From positions 1 through 6,385 of the forward strand of contig JARJMX020000081.1 in assembly GCA_029335925.2 (NCBI GenBank): DNA of 6,385 nt, in the 5' to 3' direction. Positions 1 to 6,385 of the stretch are shown in pieces; the stretch's first letter is position 1; each line of letters begins with the position of its first letter. Origin of the DNA: Gammaproteobacteria bacterium. GTDB taxonomy: Bacteria; Pseudomonadota; Gammaproteobacteria; Halothiobacillales; Halothiobacillaceae. Made by a program: the position numbers and the translations under genes. Below the pieces are notes generated by a model. The model saw only the letters and a list, made by a program, of their open reading frames with translations, ran no database searches and was not told the DNA's origin.

Positions 1-1728
1 CAATTGCACCAGCCGTTCAGGGGCGCGGAAATCACTGCTGAACAGCCCCCGATCGGCATCCAGCACCGCCGCCAGGGTCACTCCTGGAAAATCGTGCCCC
101 TTGGCCAGCATCTGCGTGCCGAGCAGGATGCGCGCCTCGCCACTCCGTGCACGCGCGAGCTTGCACTCGAGCGCGCCCTTGCGCTGGGTCGTGTCGCGGT
201 CGATACGCTCGATCTGAAATTCAGGAAACAACCCCTGCAAGGCCATCTCCAGCCGCTCAGTACCCACCCCCTGCATCTCCAGCTCTACCGAGCCGCAGGC
301 AGGGCAACACGCCGGCAGAGGGCGCTCAGCACCGCAGTGATGACAGACCAGTCGGCCGCGTGCGCGATGCACGATCATCGGCGCGCTGCATTGGCGGCAG
401 TGCTCAACATGACCGCAGGCATGGCAGGTCAGAGCCGGAGCATAGCCGCGCCGATTGAGGAACAGCAGGACCTGCCCCCCCGCCATAAGGTGTTTACGCA
501 TCCGCTCAATCAACGGGGCGGATAACCCCTCGCGCATAGGACGGCGGCGGACATCGAGCAGCTCAAGACGCGGTGGGAGCGCCCCCGCGGCACGGACGTC
601 CAGGCGCAACAGACGGTAGCGTCCCTTCCTTGCATTGTGCAAGGTCTCAAGCGAGGGGGTCGCCGAGCCAAGGACGATCGGAACATCACACTGGCTGGCA
701 CGCACCATCGCCACGTCGCGCGCATGGTAACGCACCCCTTCCTGCTGCTTGTAGGAGGCATCATGCTCCTCATCGACCACGATCAGCCCGAGGCGCGGCA
801 TCGGGGTGAATACAGCAGAACGTGTCCCCAACACCACCCGCGCGCGACCATCCCGTGCTTCAAGCCAGGCATCCCGACGCGCCCGCTCGTTCATGCCTGA
901 ATGCAATACGACCAGCCCCCCCCCTAGCCGCGCGCTGAAGCGAGCCACTAACTGGGGGGTCAGAGCGATTTCAGGCACAAGGACCAGCACCTGCCTCCCC
1001 TGGGCCAGCACGTCCTCCATGGCTGCAAGATAGACTTCGGTTTTTCCGCTGCCCGTGATGCCGTATAAAAGAAAAGGCGTGAAGGAACCGAGGCTGTCTC
1101 GTATGGCCCGATAAGCCTCGAGCTGGGCCGCATTGAGCACCATATCATGGGCAGGAACGTGCGGCTCCTCCCGCTCCTGCCCCGCCACAACCTCCACCCG
1201 CTCAACCCAGCCACGCGCAGCAAGGGTACGGAGGACTGTGGCGTGAGCACGCAGCGCCTCGGCCGGCAGTATACCCCCGGCCTCCCGCAGCCGCTGCAAC
1301 ACCGCATTCTGGCGCGGTGCACGCGGCAGAACAGCAGGGGCCTCCTCAGTAAGACGCCACCCCATGACGACAGGTAGATCAAGCGTGCCACCATTACGCA
1401 AGACCGAGGGGAGCATCATGGCAAGCACTTCGCCCAAGGGTGCGTGGTAGTAGGACGCAACCCAAGCCCCAAGACGCAACTCAGTCGCACCCAGGGCAGG
1501 GCGATTGTCAAGAATCCGCAGCACTTCCTTCAGCGTCTCGACCGTGCACGCCTCATCTCCTAACTGCTCGACGATCACTCCCATCCGCCGCCCCGCGCCA
1601 AACGGGACTTCCACTCGCCTGCCAGGGACACAACATGCTGCCTCGGCCTCACTGGGCACCACATAATCAAACGTGCCATCGACCGGGGCCGCAACGGCAA
1701 CACGAACACGAGTTCGAGGACCATTCAT
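1..1728 (-). CDS. priA: Primosomal protein N' (PriA replication-restart DNA helicase), 3' end cut by window edge
   Basis: PriA is a superfamily 2, 3'-to-5' DNA helicase that binds abandoned replication forks and starts PriB/DnaT/DnaC-dependent reloading of DnaB. The frame is open without a stop from the ATG at 1726-1728 to the left edge, giving 576 codons. E. coli PriA has 732 residues, so about 150 C-terminal residues lie outside, including the expected QVAGRAGR motif VI. Visible in order: an N-terminal 3'-end-binding domain (about 1-105), a winged-helix region (about 106-175), Walker A GITGSGKT at 223-230, Walker B DEEH at 319-322, motif III GSATP from 354, and GTQMLAKGHDFPG around 537-549. 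The eight zinc-binding cysteines are all present at 435, 438, 444, 447, 462, 465, 475 and 478. The start is supported by alignment to the E. coli N-terminus, but no clear Shine-Dalgarno sequence precedes it. The gene is divergent from rpsT. A nine-G run occurs in the coding strand at 916-924. Identification is firm. Confidence 0.97.
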   Translation of the reverse strand, partial: MNGPRTRVRVAVAAPVDGTFDYVVPSEAEAACCVPGRRVEVPFGAGRRMGVIVEQLGDEACTVETLKEVLRILDNRPALGATELRLGAWVASYYHAPLGEVLAMMLPSVLRNGGTLDLPVVMGWRLTEEAPAVLPRAPRQNAVLQRLREAGGILPAEALRAHATVLRTLAARGWVERVEVVAGQEREEPHVPAHDMVLNAAQLEAYRAIRDSLGSFTPFLLYGITGSGKTEVYLAAMEDVLAQGRQVLVLVPEIALTPQLVARFSARLGGGLVVLHSGMNERARRDAWLEARDGRARVVLGTRSAVFTPMPRLGLIVVDEEHDASYKQQEGVRYHARDVAMVRASQCDVPIVLGSATPSLETLHNARKGRYRLLRLDVRAAGALPPRLELLDVRRRPMREGLSAPLIERMRKHLMAGGQVLLFLNRRGYAPALTCHACGHVEHCRQCSAPMIVHRARGRLVCHHCGAERPLPACCPACGSVELEMQGVGTERLEMALQGLFPEFQIERIDRDTTQRKGALECKLARARSGEARILLGTQMLAKGHDFPGVTLAAVLDADRGLFSSDFRAPERLVQL

Positions 1729-1770
1729 CTAAGCAGTGTATCGTAGCTAAGCTTCTCATACAGCACCTGC

Positions 1771-1788
1771 ATTGACATGCCTGTCAAT
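1771..1788. repeat. Perfect inverted repeat in the priA-rpsT divergent promoter region
   Basis: The sequence ATTGACATGCCTGTCAAT has perfect 7-base arms around a 4-base centre. It places a TTGACA hexamer on the plus strand (1772-1777, the likely rpsT -35 box) and another on the minus strand (1782-1787), pointing towards priA. It could be a regulator's operator, a shared pair of divergent -35 boxes, or chance. The symmetry is seen directly; any function is inference. Confidence 0.6.
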
Positions 1789-1799
1789 AACCGGATAAT
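1772..1799 (+). promoter_or_regulatory. Predicted sigma70 promoter of rpsT
   Basis: A perfect -35 hexamer TTGACA (1772-1777) is followed after 16 bases by GATAAT (1794-1799), which matches the -10 consensus at five of six positions. Transcription would start near 1806, leaving a leader of about 39 bases before the rpsT start. The E. coli rpsT gene has two tandem promoters; I can support only this one here. The GC content just after the -10 box is low, so no GC-rich discriminator is visible. Confidence 0.8.
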
Positions 1800-1809
1800 G
1801 AATCCTCTT

Positions 1810-1829
1810 AATTCGTTCAATCCCGAATT
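1810..1829 (+). other. Small hairpin in the rpsT leader, just before the ribosome binding site
   Basis: AATTCG (1810-1815) and CGAATT (1824-1829) form a 6-base-pair stem with an 8-base loop. It ends four bases before the AGGAG ribosome binding site at 1833-1837. The stem is AT-rich and would be weak in RNA. S20 represses its own translation in E. coli, so a leader element is plausible, but nothing here proves a role. Confidence 0.35.
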
Positions 1830-1844
1830 CTTAGGAGAGCCCCC

Positions 1845-2108
1845 GTGGCCAACAACGCATCAGCCAAGAAGCGTATTCGTCAAAATGAGAAGAATCGCGC
1901 CCGCAACGTTGCCTTGCGCTCGCGGGTTCGCACCTTTATTAAGAAGACACTGAAGGCCATCAGGAGCGGCGACAAGGCCGCTGCCCAGGCCGCTTACAAA
2001 GAAGCCCAGCCGGTTATCGACAGCATGGTGAACAAGGGCATCCTGCACAAAAATGCCGCAGCGCGCACGAAAAGCCGCTTGAATAACCACATCAAGGCGA
2101 TGGCCTGA
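1845..2108 (+). CDS. rpsT: 30S ribosomal protein S20
   Basis: S20 is a primary 16S rRNA-binding protein made of three long helices that helps fold the 5' domain and helix 44 of the small subunit. The product has 87 residues, the usual length, and shows the family's basic N-terminus (MANNASAKKR), the RNxxLRSRVRTFIKK stretch and a C-terminal KSRLNNHIKA segment. The start codon is GTG, not ATG; it is fixed by the AGGAG at 1833-1837 with a 7-base spacing and by the conserved N-terminus. In E. coli the gene starts with UUG and the non-AUG codon takes part in autoregulation by S20, so the rare start here may be meaningful (inference). The gene is monocistronic, with its own promoter and terminator, divergent from priA and convergent with rplQ. 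Confidence 0.98.
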   Translation: MANNASAKKRIRQNEKNRARNVALRSRVRTFIKKTLKAIRSGDKAAAQAAYKEAQPVIDSMVNKGILHKNAAARTKSRLNNHIKAMA

Positions 2109-2125
2109 TCGGCGCGCATTGGCAG

Positions 2126-2156
2126 AAAAAAAGACCGGCTCCACGCCGGTTTTTTT
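2126..2156 (+). terminator. Intrinsic terminator of rpsT
   Basis: The stem ACCGGC (2134-2139) and GCCGGT (2145-2150) encloses a TCCAC loop and is followed by a run of seven T's (2150-2156). A run of seven A's (2126-2132) lies in front of the stem, so the structure could also stop transcription on the minus strand. It begins 18 bases after the rpsT stop codon. Confidence 0.9.
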
Positions 2157-2180
2157 GTATCCGGTGCCATCGCATGACGC

Positions 2181-2210
2181 AAAGAAAAAAGGTCGGCAAA
2201 GCCGACCTTT
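2181..2210 (-). terminator. Intrinsic terminator of the alpha operon, after rplQ
   Basis: AAAGGTCGGC (2188-2197) and GCCGACCTTT (2201-2210) form a perfect 10-base-pair stem with a 3-base loop. Read on the minus strand it is followed by a T-rich tail (complement of 2181-2190). It lies about 40 bases after the rplQ stop. On the plus strand a T5 run follows after three bases, so it may also back up the rpsT terminator. Confidence 0.9.
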
Positions 2211-2248
2211 CCATTTTTGTGCCCTAAGTAGTACGGGCTCAGCCCTGA

Positions 2249-2635
2249 TCATTCAGCGGTTGTAACCTTTGCGGCAACCGGACGATCTACAAGCTCGACA
2301 TAAGCCATCGGTGCATTGTCACCGGCGCGGAAACCGCACTTGAGGATGCGGATGTATCCACCCGGACGATCCTTGAAACGCGGACCGAGGTCAGTGAAGA
2401 GCTTACCGACCACGTCGTTGTCACGAGTGCGAGCAAAAGCAAGACGGCGGTTGGCTACGCTGTCATTCTTAGCCAAGGTGATCAACGGCTCGGCGATGCG
2501 ACGCAGCTCCTTGGCCTTGGGTAGGGTGGTACGGATGACCTCGTGCTTGAACAGGGAGTTGGTCAGGTTGCGCAGCATAAGGTTGCGATGCTCGGCATCG
2601 CGGCTCAGCTGACGACCAATATTACGGTGACGCAT
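2249..2635 (-). CDS. rplQ: 50S ribosomal protein L17
   Basis: L17 binds 23S rRNA near the exit of the peptide tunnel in the large subunit. The product has 128 residues against 127 in E. coli and shows the family core: MRHRxxGRQL at the N-terminus, [10 protein letters not shown] near residue 40, [20 protein letters not shown] in the middle and [16 protein letters not shown] near residue 100. The short C-terminal tail differs from E. coli, as is normal. The ATG is preceded by AAGGA (complement of 2643-2647) at a 7-base spacing. It is the last gene of the alpha operon, 31 bases after rpoA, and is followed by a strong terminator. It ends convergent with rpsT. Confidence 0.98.
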   Translation of the reverse strand: MRHRNIGRQLSRDAEHRNLMLRNLTNSLFKHEVIRTTLPKAKELRRIAEPLITLAKNDSVANRRLAFARTRDNDVVGKLFTDLGPRFKDRPGGYIRILKCGFRAGDNAPMAYVELVDRPVAAKVTTAE

Positions 2636-2666
2636 ATTGTATTCCTTCAGCAGACTTCCGTCCTGA

Positions 2667-3668
2667 TCAGGCGGACTTGTCGGAGAGATTTTGAAGTTCG
2701 GCCGGCGGCCAGTTCTCCAGCTTCACACCGAGAGAAAGGCCATGCTTGGCAAGCACATCCTTAATCTCGGTCAAAGACTTTTTGCCAAGATTCGGAGTCT
2801 TAAGCAGTTCGATCTCGGTACGCTGGATCAGGTCACCGATGAAATAGATGTTCTCGGCCTTCAGACAATTCGCAGAGCGAACAGTCAGTTCGAGATCATC
2901 GACCGGACGCAAAAGGATCGGATCAATGCCACTCTCACGGACCACAGGGCGCTCAACGCTCTCGGCCTTCAGGTCGATAAAGACGGCCAGCTGATCCCGC
3001 AGGATACTCGCCGCCTTGCGGATTGCATCTTCAGGCGAGAGCGACCCGTTGGTTTCGATGTCGAGCACCAGGGAATCAAGGTCAGTGCGCTGCTCAACGC
3101 GCGCACGCTCAACGGCATAGGCCACCTTGCGCACCGGCGAAAAGGAGGCATCGATATAGAGACGACCGATGGGGGCCGTTTCCTGACCTTCTGAGCGACG
3201 CTGAGAGGCCGGGACATAACCACGGCCGCGCTCAACCCGCAGGGTCATATTGAGCGCCCCCTCTTTATTTAGATGGGCAATCACATGATCCGGATTTAGG
3301 ATCTCGATCGCAGCATCCCCCTTGAGATCGGCCGCGGTGACCACACCAGGACCCTGCTTGCGCACACTGAGGGTAGCCTCATCGCGACCATGCAGCGCAA
3401 TGGACAACCCCTTGAGGTTGAGAAGAATCTCGATAACGTCTTCCCGAACCCCTTCGAGCGCGGTGTATTCGTGTACGACACCTTCAATCTCGGCTTCCGT
3501 GACCGCAACACCCGGAATCGAAGATAACAGGATGCGGCGCAGGGCGTTGCCCAACGTATGGCCGAAACCACGCTCCAGGGGCTCCAGCACAATCCGCGCC
3601 TGGCGCGGGTTGTAGGCTTGCACCTGGATGGTGCGCGGCTTCAACAGTTCGTTCATTTTGTCCTGCAT
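2667..3668 (-). CDS. rpoA: DNA-directed RNA polymerase subunit alpha
   Basis: Alpha dimerises to start RNA polymerase assembly and contacts promoter UP elements and activators. The product has 333 residues (E. coli 329). The N-terminal assembly domain covers about 1-235, with [19 protein letters not shown] near residues 32-50. A linker leads to the C-terminal domain at about 245-325. In it VRSANC places the UP-element-contacting arginine (E. coli R265) at residue 264, followed by [13 protein letters not shown]. The ATG at 3668 matches the E. coli start (MQ...), but it lacks a clear ribosome binding site. The in-frame ATG at 3654-3656 has AGGA four bases upstream and would give 329 residues. 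The gene lies 17 bases after rpsD and 31 before rplQ, in the standard alpha operon order. The identity is certain; the start is less so. Confidence 0.98.
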   Translation of the reverse strand: MQDKMNELLKPRTIQVQAYNPRQARIVLEPLERGFGHTLGNALRRILLSSIPGVAVTEAEIEGVVHEYTALEGVREDVIEILLNLKGLSIALHGRDEATLSVRKQGPGVVTAADLKGDAAIEILNPDHVIAHLNKEGALNMTLRVERGRGYVPASQRRSEGQETAPIGRLYIDASFSPVRKVAYAVERARVEQRTDLDSLVLDIETNGSLSPEDAIRKAASILRDQLAVFIDLKAESVERPVVRESGIDPILLRPVDDLELTVRSANCLKAENIYFIGDLIQRTEIELLKTPNLGKKSLTEIKDVLAKHGLSLGVKLENWPPAELQNLSDKSA

Positions 3669-3685
3669 GAGGCTGGACCCCAGGA

Positions 3686-4315
3686 TTACTTGGAATAAAG
3701 CTCGACAACCAGCGACTCGTTGATGTCGGCAGGCAGGTCCGCACGGTCAGGAAGACGCTTGAAAACCCCCTCAAACTTGGAGGTGTCAACAGTCATCCAC
3801 TCCGGAGCACCACCACGCTGGGCAGCGATCTCTATGGAATCCTGAATACGCTGCTGCTTGCGGGCCTTTTCACGCACCGCAATGACATCATTAGGACGGA
3901 CCTGATAGGACGGCACGTTGACCACCTGACCATTAACGGAGATCGCCTTATGGCTTACCAGTTGACGCGCCTCGGCGCGGGTGGCCGCAAAGCCCATGCG
4001 ATAGACGACGTTGTCAAGACGCGCCTCAAGAAGGCGCAGCAGATTCTCGCCCGTGGAACCCTTCAAGCTCGAGGCCTTCTTGTAATAGTTGCGGAACTGA
4101 CGCTCCAGCACACCGTAGATACGGCGAAGCTTTTGCTTCTCACGCAGCTGCAGAGCGTAGTCAGACATCTTTGAACGGCGGGCGGCCGCACCGTGCATAC
4201 CAGGCGCACGATCCATATGACATTTGCTGTCCAACGCGCGAACGCCGGATTTGAGGAACAGATCCGTGCCTTCGCGACGGCTCAGTTTGCACTTGGGACC
4301 AATATAACGTGCCAT
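3686..4315 (-). CDS. rpsD: 30S ribosomal protein S4
   Basis: S4 is a primary 16S rRNA-binding protein that starts 30S assembly; in E. coli it also represses the alpha operon and joins rRNA antitermination complexes. The product has 209 residues (E. coli 206), beginning [16 protein letters not shown] and ending [13 protein letters not shown]. The S4 RNA-binding domain runs from about residue 98 to 162 ([33 protein letters not shown]). Only two cysteines (C9, C32) are in the N-terminal region, so this is not the four-cysteine zinc-binding form of S4. A GGAG (complement of 4325-4328) lies 9 bases before the start and almost touches the rpsK stop, which suggests coupled translation (inference). 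The gap to rpsK is 14 bases. Confidence 0.98.
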   Translation of the reverse strand: MARYIGPKCKLSRREGTDLFLKSGVRALDSKCHMDRAPGMHGAAARRSKMSDYALQLREKQKLRRIYGVLERQFRNYYKKASSLKGSTGENLLRLLEARLDNVVYRMGFAATRAEARQLVSHKAISVNGQVVNVPSYQVRPNDVIAVREKARKQQRIQDSIEIAAQRGGAPEWMTVDTSKFEGVFKRLPDRADLPADINESLVVELYSK

Positions 4316-4329
4316 TGATCAATACTCCA

Positions 4330-4719
4330 TCACACGCGACGGCGCTTGGGGGGACGGCAACCGTTGTGGGGAATCGGGGTCACATCAGTGATGCTGCTGA
4401 TTTTGTAACCCACATTATGCAAGGCACGTACTGCGGATTCGCGCCCTGGCCCTGGGCCTTTGACGAGGACATCCAGGTTCTTGAGACCATAAGCCTTGGC
4501 CGCCTCGCCCGCACGTTCCGCGGCAACCTGGGCCGCGAACGGGGTGCTCTTGCGGGAACCACGGAAACCGGAGCTGCCGGATGTTGCCCAGGTCAGGGTG
4601 TTACCCTGACGATCTGTGATGGTGACGATGGTGTTATTGAACGACGCGTGAATGTGAGCCAGACCGTCCGTGACGACCTTCTTCACCTTCTTGCGTGACT
4701 GAGCCGATGCTTTAGCCAT
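4330..4719 (-). CDS. rpsK: 30S ribosomal protein S11
   Basis: S11 sits on the platform of the small subunit and contacts 16S rRNA near the E site. The product has 129 residues, the same length as in E. coli. It shows the family core: [16 protein letters not shown] near residues 21-36, [36 protein letters not shown], and the very basic C-terminus [11 protein letters not shown]. The Asn119-Gly120 pair, which in E. coli S11 carries an isoaspartate modification, is conserved. AGGA (complement of 4724-4727) precedes the ATG by four bases. The 37-base gap to rpsM holds a small imperfect hairpin next to this site. Confidence 0.98.
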   Translation of the reverse strand: MAKASAQSRKKVKKVVTDGLAHIHASFNNTIVTITDRQGNTLTWATSGSSGFRGSRKSTPFAAQVAAERAGEAAKAYGLKNLDVLVKGPGPGRESAVRALHNVGYKISSITDVTPIPHNGCRPPKRRRV

Positions 4720-4726
4720 GTAATCC

Positions 4727-4745
4727 TACTCTGTGATCAGAAGTA
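4727..4745 (-). other. Imperfect hairpin in the rpsM-rpsK gap, abutting the rpsK ribosome binding site
   Basis: On the minus strand TACTTCTG pairs with CAGAGTA through seven base pairs with one bulged T and an ATCA loop. The right arm runs into the AGGA of the rpsK ribosome binding site. No T run follows, so it is not a terminator. It might modulate rpsK translation or mRNA processing, or be chance. Confidence 0.3.
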
Positions 4746-4756
4746 TTCAGCCCGGA

Positions 4757-5113
4757 TTACTTCTTAACCGGGCGACGCGGGCCCTTGCGGGTACGCGCGT
4801 TGGTCTTGGTACGCTGACCGCGCACCGGGAGACCGCGACGATGACGCAGACCACGATAGCACCCCATATCCATCAAACGCTTGATGCTCATGGAGACTTC
4901 GCGGCGCAAATCACCCTCAACGGTGAACTTTGCCACTTCGGCGCGCAGGGCCTCGATCTCGGCTTCTGCCAGATCGCGAACCTTCGTCTCGGGACGCACA
5001 CCCGCATTGGCACAGATCTCTTTGGCGCGGGTGGGACCTATGCCATAGATCGAGGTCAGTGCAATGACGGTGTGCTTGTTCACCGGAATGTTAATACCAG
5101 CGATACGTGCCAT
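4757..5113 (-). CDS. rpsM: 30S ribosomal protein S13
   Basis: S13 lies in the head of the small subunit, forms bridges to the large subunit and touches P-site tRNA with its basic tail. The product has 118 residues, as in E. coli. It begins [10 protein letters not shown], carries the YGIGPTRA turn at residues 23-30 and the [19 protein letters not shown] stretch at about 84-102, and ends in a lysine and arginine-rich tail. The ATG start differs from the GTG of E. coli rpsM. A GGGGGA (complement of 5118-5123) lies four bases upstream. It is the first gene of the alpha operon; no rpmJ separates it from secY, and a promoter lies in the 81-base gap. Confidence 0.98.
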   Translation of the reverse strand: MARIAGINIPVNKHTVIALTSIYGIGPTRAKEICANAGVRPETKVRDLAEAEIEALRAEVAKFTVEGDLRREVSMSIKRLMDMGCYRGLRHRRGLPVRGQRTKTNARTRKGPRRPVKK

Positions 5114-5115
5114 AA

Positions 5116-5129
5116 TTTCCCCCAGGAAA
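5116..5129 (-). promoter_or_regulatory. Hairpin covering the rpsM ribosome binding site
   Basis: On the minus strand TTTCC and GGAAA form a perfect 5-base-pair stem with a TGGG loop. The G-rich Shine-Dalgarno sequence of rpsM lies in the loop and right arm, with the start codon two bases beyond the stem. The pairing is visible; a role in limiting initiation is inference. It is far smaller than the S4-binding pseudoknot of the E. coli alpha leader. Confidence 0.4.
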
Positions 5130-5144
5130 AACGGGAAGCGCGGA

Positions 5145-5173
5145 ATTATAGTCGCCGCGCCTGATTAATTCAA
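5145..5173 (-). promoter_or_regulatory. Predicted sigma70 promoter of the alpha operon, in the secY-rpsM gap
   Basis: On the minus strand TTGAAT (complement of 5168-5173) is followed after exactly 17 bases by a perfect TATAAT (complement of 5145-5150). Transcription would begin near 5138, only about 25 bases before the rpsM start. The bases after the -10 box (TCCGCGC) form a GC-rich discriminator, the feature that makes ribosomal promoters sensitive to ppGpp in enteric bacteria. The -10 box also lies in the loop of a 6-base-pair inverted repeat (GCGCGG 5138-5143, CCGCGC 5155-5160). Confidence 0.8.
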
Positions 5174-5194
5174 TGCTTTAAGGCAAGCCTGTCG

Positions 5195-6385
5195 TCAGCG
5201 GCCGCCGAGTCCACCCAAACCACGCAAATGGGCCTTGCGCATCAGCCCCTCATACTGGTGAGACATGAGGTGGGCCTGAACCTGGGCCATGAAGTCCATC
5301 AGTACCACGACGATAATCAAAAGCGATGTGCCGCCGAAGTAGAACGGGACATTCCAATACAGGATCAGGAATTCCGGCAAGAGACAGACGAGGGTGATAT
5401 AGATCGCCCCCCAGAAGGTCAGCCGGGTCAGCACGCCGTCGATGTAACGAGCTGTTTGCTCACCGGGACGGATGCCGGGGACGAACGCCCCCGAACGCTT
5501 TAGGTTATCGGCAGTCTCACGCGCATTAAAAACCAACGCCGTGTAGAAGAAGGCAAAAAACATGATCGCCGCAGCATAGAGCATCACGTACAGGGGCTGA
5601 CCGGGCGACAGTGTGGACGCGATATCCTTCAGCCACTCCATGCCCTCGGAGCGTCCGAACCAGTCACCCAGCGTGGCTGGGAATAGGATGATGCTCGAAG
5701 CGAAGATCGGTGGAATGACACCAGCCATGTTCAGTTTGAGCGGCAGATGGGATGTTTGACCACCGAGCATCTGGCCACCCTGCTGCCGCTTAGCGTAGTT
5801 CACGGTGATCCGGCGCTGGCCACGCTCGACAAAGATAACAAAGCCTGTTACCGCAACGGCCATCGCCACCAACAGAAAAAGAACCAAAAGGTTCATTTCG
5901 CCGATACGCACCAATTCAAAGGTAGCGCCAATCGCGGAAGGAAGACCGGCCACGATACCCGCAAAGATGATGAGCGAAATACCGTTGCCGATACCCCGCT
6001 CGGTGATCTGCTCACCGAGCCAAACCAGCAGCATGGTGCCCGTGACCAGGGTCACTGTCGCAGTCATGAGGAAGCCATAGCCGGGATTGACGACCAACCC
6101 CTGGCCATTCACCTGCTGTCCCTGAAGCGCAATGGCAACGCCAATGGCCTGGAACAGAGCCAAAACCAAGGTGCCGTAACGGGTGTACTGGATGATCTTG
6201 CGACGCCCTGCATCGCCCTCTTTCTTCAACTGCTCGAGGTGCGGCACGACAACAGTAAGCAACTGCACAATGATGGAAGCCGAGATATACGGCATCACAC
6301 CAAGGGCAAAGATGGACATCCGCGAGAGCGCGCCCCCCGAGAACATGTTGAACATGACCAGAATGGATCCGCGTGCCTGGTCGAA
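5195..6385 (-). CDS. secY: Preprotein translocase subunit SecY, 5' end cut by window edge
   Basis: SecY forms the protein-conducting channel of the SecYEG translocon in the inner membrane, working with SecA and the ribosome. The frame stays open to the right edge, so 396 residues are visible; an internal ATG at 6355 is not the true start. Alignment with E. coli suggests about 52 N-terminal residues, including most of the first membrane helix, lie outside. Visible parts are the plug region ([12 protein letters not shown]), the segments corresponding to membrane helices 2-10, [14 protein letters not shown] at about 124-137, the cytosolic loop VERGQRR...NYAKRQQGG at about 187-204 and the SecA-activating loop [11 protein letters not shown]. 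The arginine of the last, at fragment position 305, corresponds to E. coli R357. The C-terminus ends in a glycine-rich [10 protein letters not shown]. As in other bacteria it closes the spc operon, except that rpmJ does not follow. Confidence 0.98.
   Translation of the reverse strand, partial: FDQARGSILVMFNMFSGGALSRMSIFALGVMPYISASIIVQLLTVVVPHLEQLKKEGDAGRRKIIQYTRYGTLVLALFQAIGVAIALQGQQVNGQGLVVNPGYGFLMTATVTLVTGTMLLVWLGEQITERGIGNGISLIIFAGIVAGLPSAIGATFELVRIGEMNLLVLFLLVAMAVAVTGFVIFVERGQRRITVNYAKRQQGGQMLGGQTSHLPLKLNMAGVIPPIFASSIILFPATLGDWFGRSEGMEWLKDIASTLSPGQPLYVMLYAAAIMFFAFFYTALVFNARETADNLKRSGAFVPGIRPGEQTARYIDGVLTRLTFWGAIYITLVCLLPEFLILYWNVPFYFGGTSLLIIVVVLMDFMAQVQAHLMSHQYEGLMRKAHLRGLGGLGGR

Noticed and set aside
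4..525. A 173-codon plus-strand open frame at the left edge
   Set aside because: It lies entirely antisense to priA, whose minus-strand frame is open and carries all zinc-binding cysteines; its translation resembles no family I know.
960..1394. A 144-codon minus-strand open frame
   Set aside because: It is out of frame with priA on the same strand and covers the Walker A region; the priA frame explains this DNA.
1440..1775. A 111-codon plus-strand open frame ending in the priA-rpsT gap
   Set aside because: It is antisense to the priA start region, is low-complexity in composition and runs across the rpsT -35 box.
1740..1787. A full sigma70 promoter for priA using the minus-strand TTGACA
   Set aside because: No acceptable -10 box lies at 16-18 bases; the best nearby hexamers (TGTATG, TACGAT) are badly spaced or weak, so only the palindrome is reported.
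1860..2252. A 130-codon minus-strand open frame between rplQ and rpsT
   Set aside because: It is antisense to rpsT and reads through both terminators; no protein family is recognisable.
6326..6355. The ATG at 6355 as the start of secY
   Set aside because: The frame continues upstream to the edge with residues ([10 protein letters not shown]) that align with SecY before the plug, so this is an internal methionine.
1..6385. Mobile elements, CRISPR arrays, tRNA or rRNA genes, or a novel accessory system
   Set aside because: The window is filled by core genes with normal spacing; I found no long direct repeats, transposase frames, tRNA-like cloverleaf or unknown gene cluster.

Overview
This window is an ordinary but complete-looking piece of a bacterial housekeeping locus, most likely from a gammaproteobacterium. 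The SecY, S13, S11, S4, RpoA, L17, S20 and PriA proteins all read as close relatives of the Escherichia coli versions, often with the same length and motifs. GC content is moderately high by eye. I cannot name the genus; a sulfur-oxidising or other non-enteric gammaproteobacterium would fit, but that is a guess.

Right to left on the minus strand runs the end of the spc operon and the whole alpha operon: secY (5' end cut by the right edge), rpsM, rpsK, rpsD, rpoA and rplQ. These genes are packed with gaps of 14 to 37 bases, apart from an 81-base gap between secY and rpsM. That gap holds a strong sigma70-type promoter but no rpmJ (ribosomal protein L36), which normally sits there in E. coli. 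The minus-strand operon ends at a perfect hairpin with a T-rich tail just after rplQ.

Converging on it from the left is rpsT (ribosomal protein S20, GTG start) on the plus strand. It has its own near-consensus promoter and its own terminator. Divergent from rpsT, on the minus strand and running off the left edge, is priA, the replication-restart helicase. It is open for 576 codons, from the start at 1728 to the edge. The 116-base priA-rpsT gap contains a palindrome that places TTGACA on both strands.

Functionally the window joins protein export (SecY), 30S and 50S ribosome assembly, the RNA polymerase alpha subunit and replication restart. I see no mobile element, CRISPR array, tRNA, rRNA or accessory island, and no new system. 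The points worth a second look are small: the missing rpmJ, the short rpsM leader with an SD-covering hairpin, the GC-rich discriminator of the internal alpha-operon promoter, the palindromic divergent promoter region, a nine-G tract inside priA and the choice of rpoA start.
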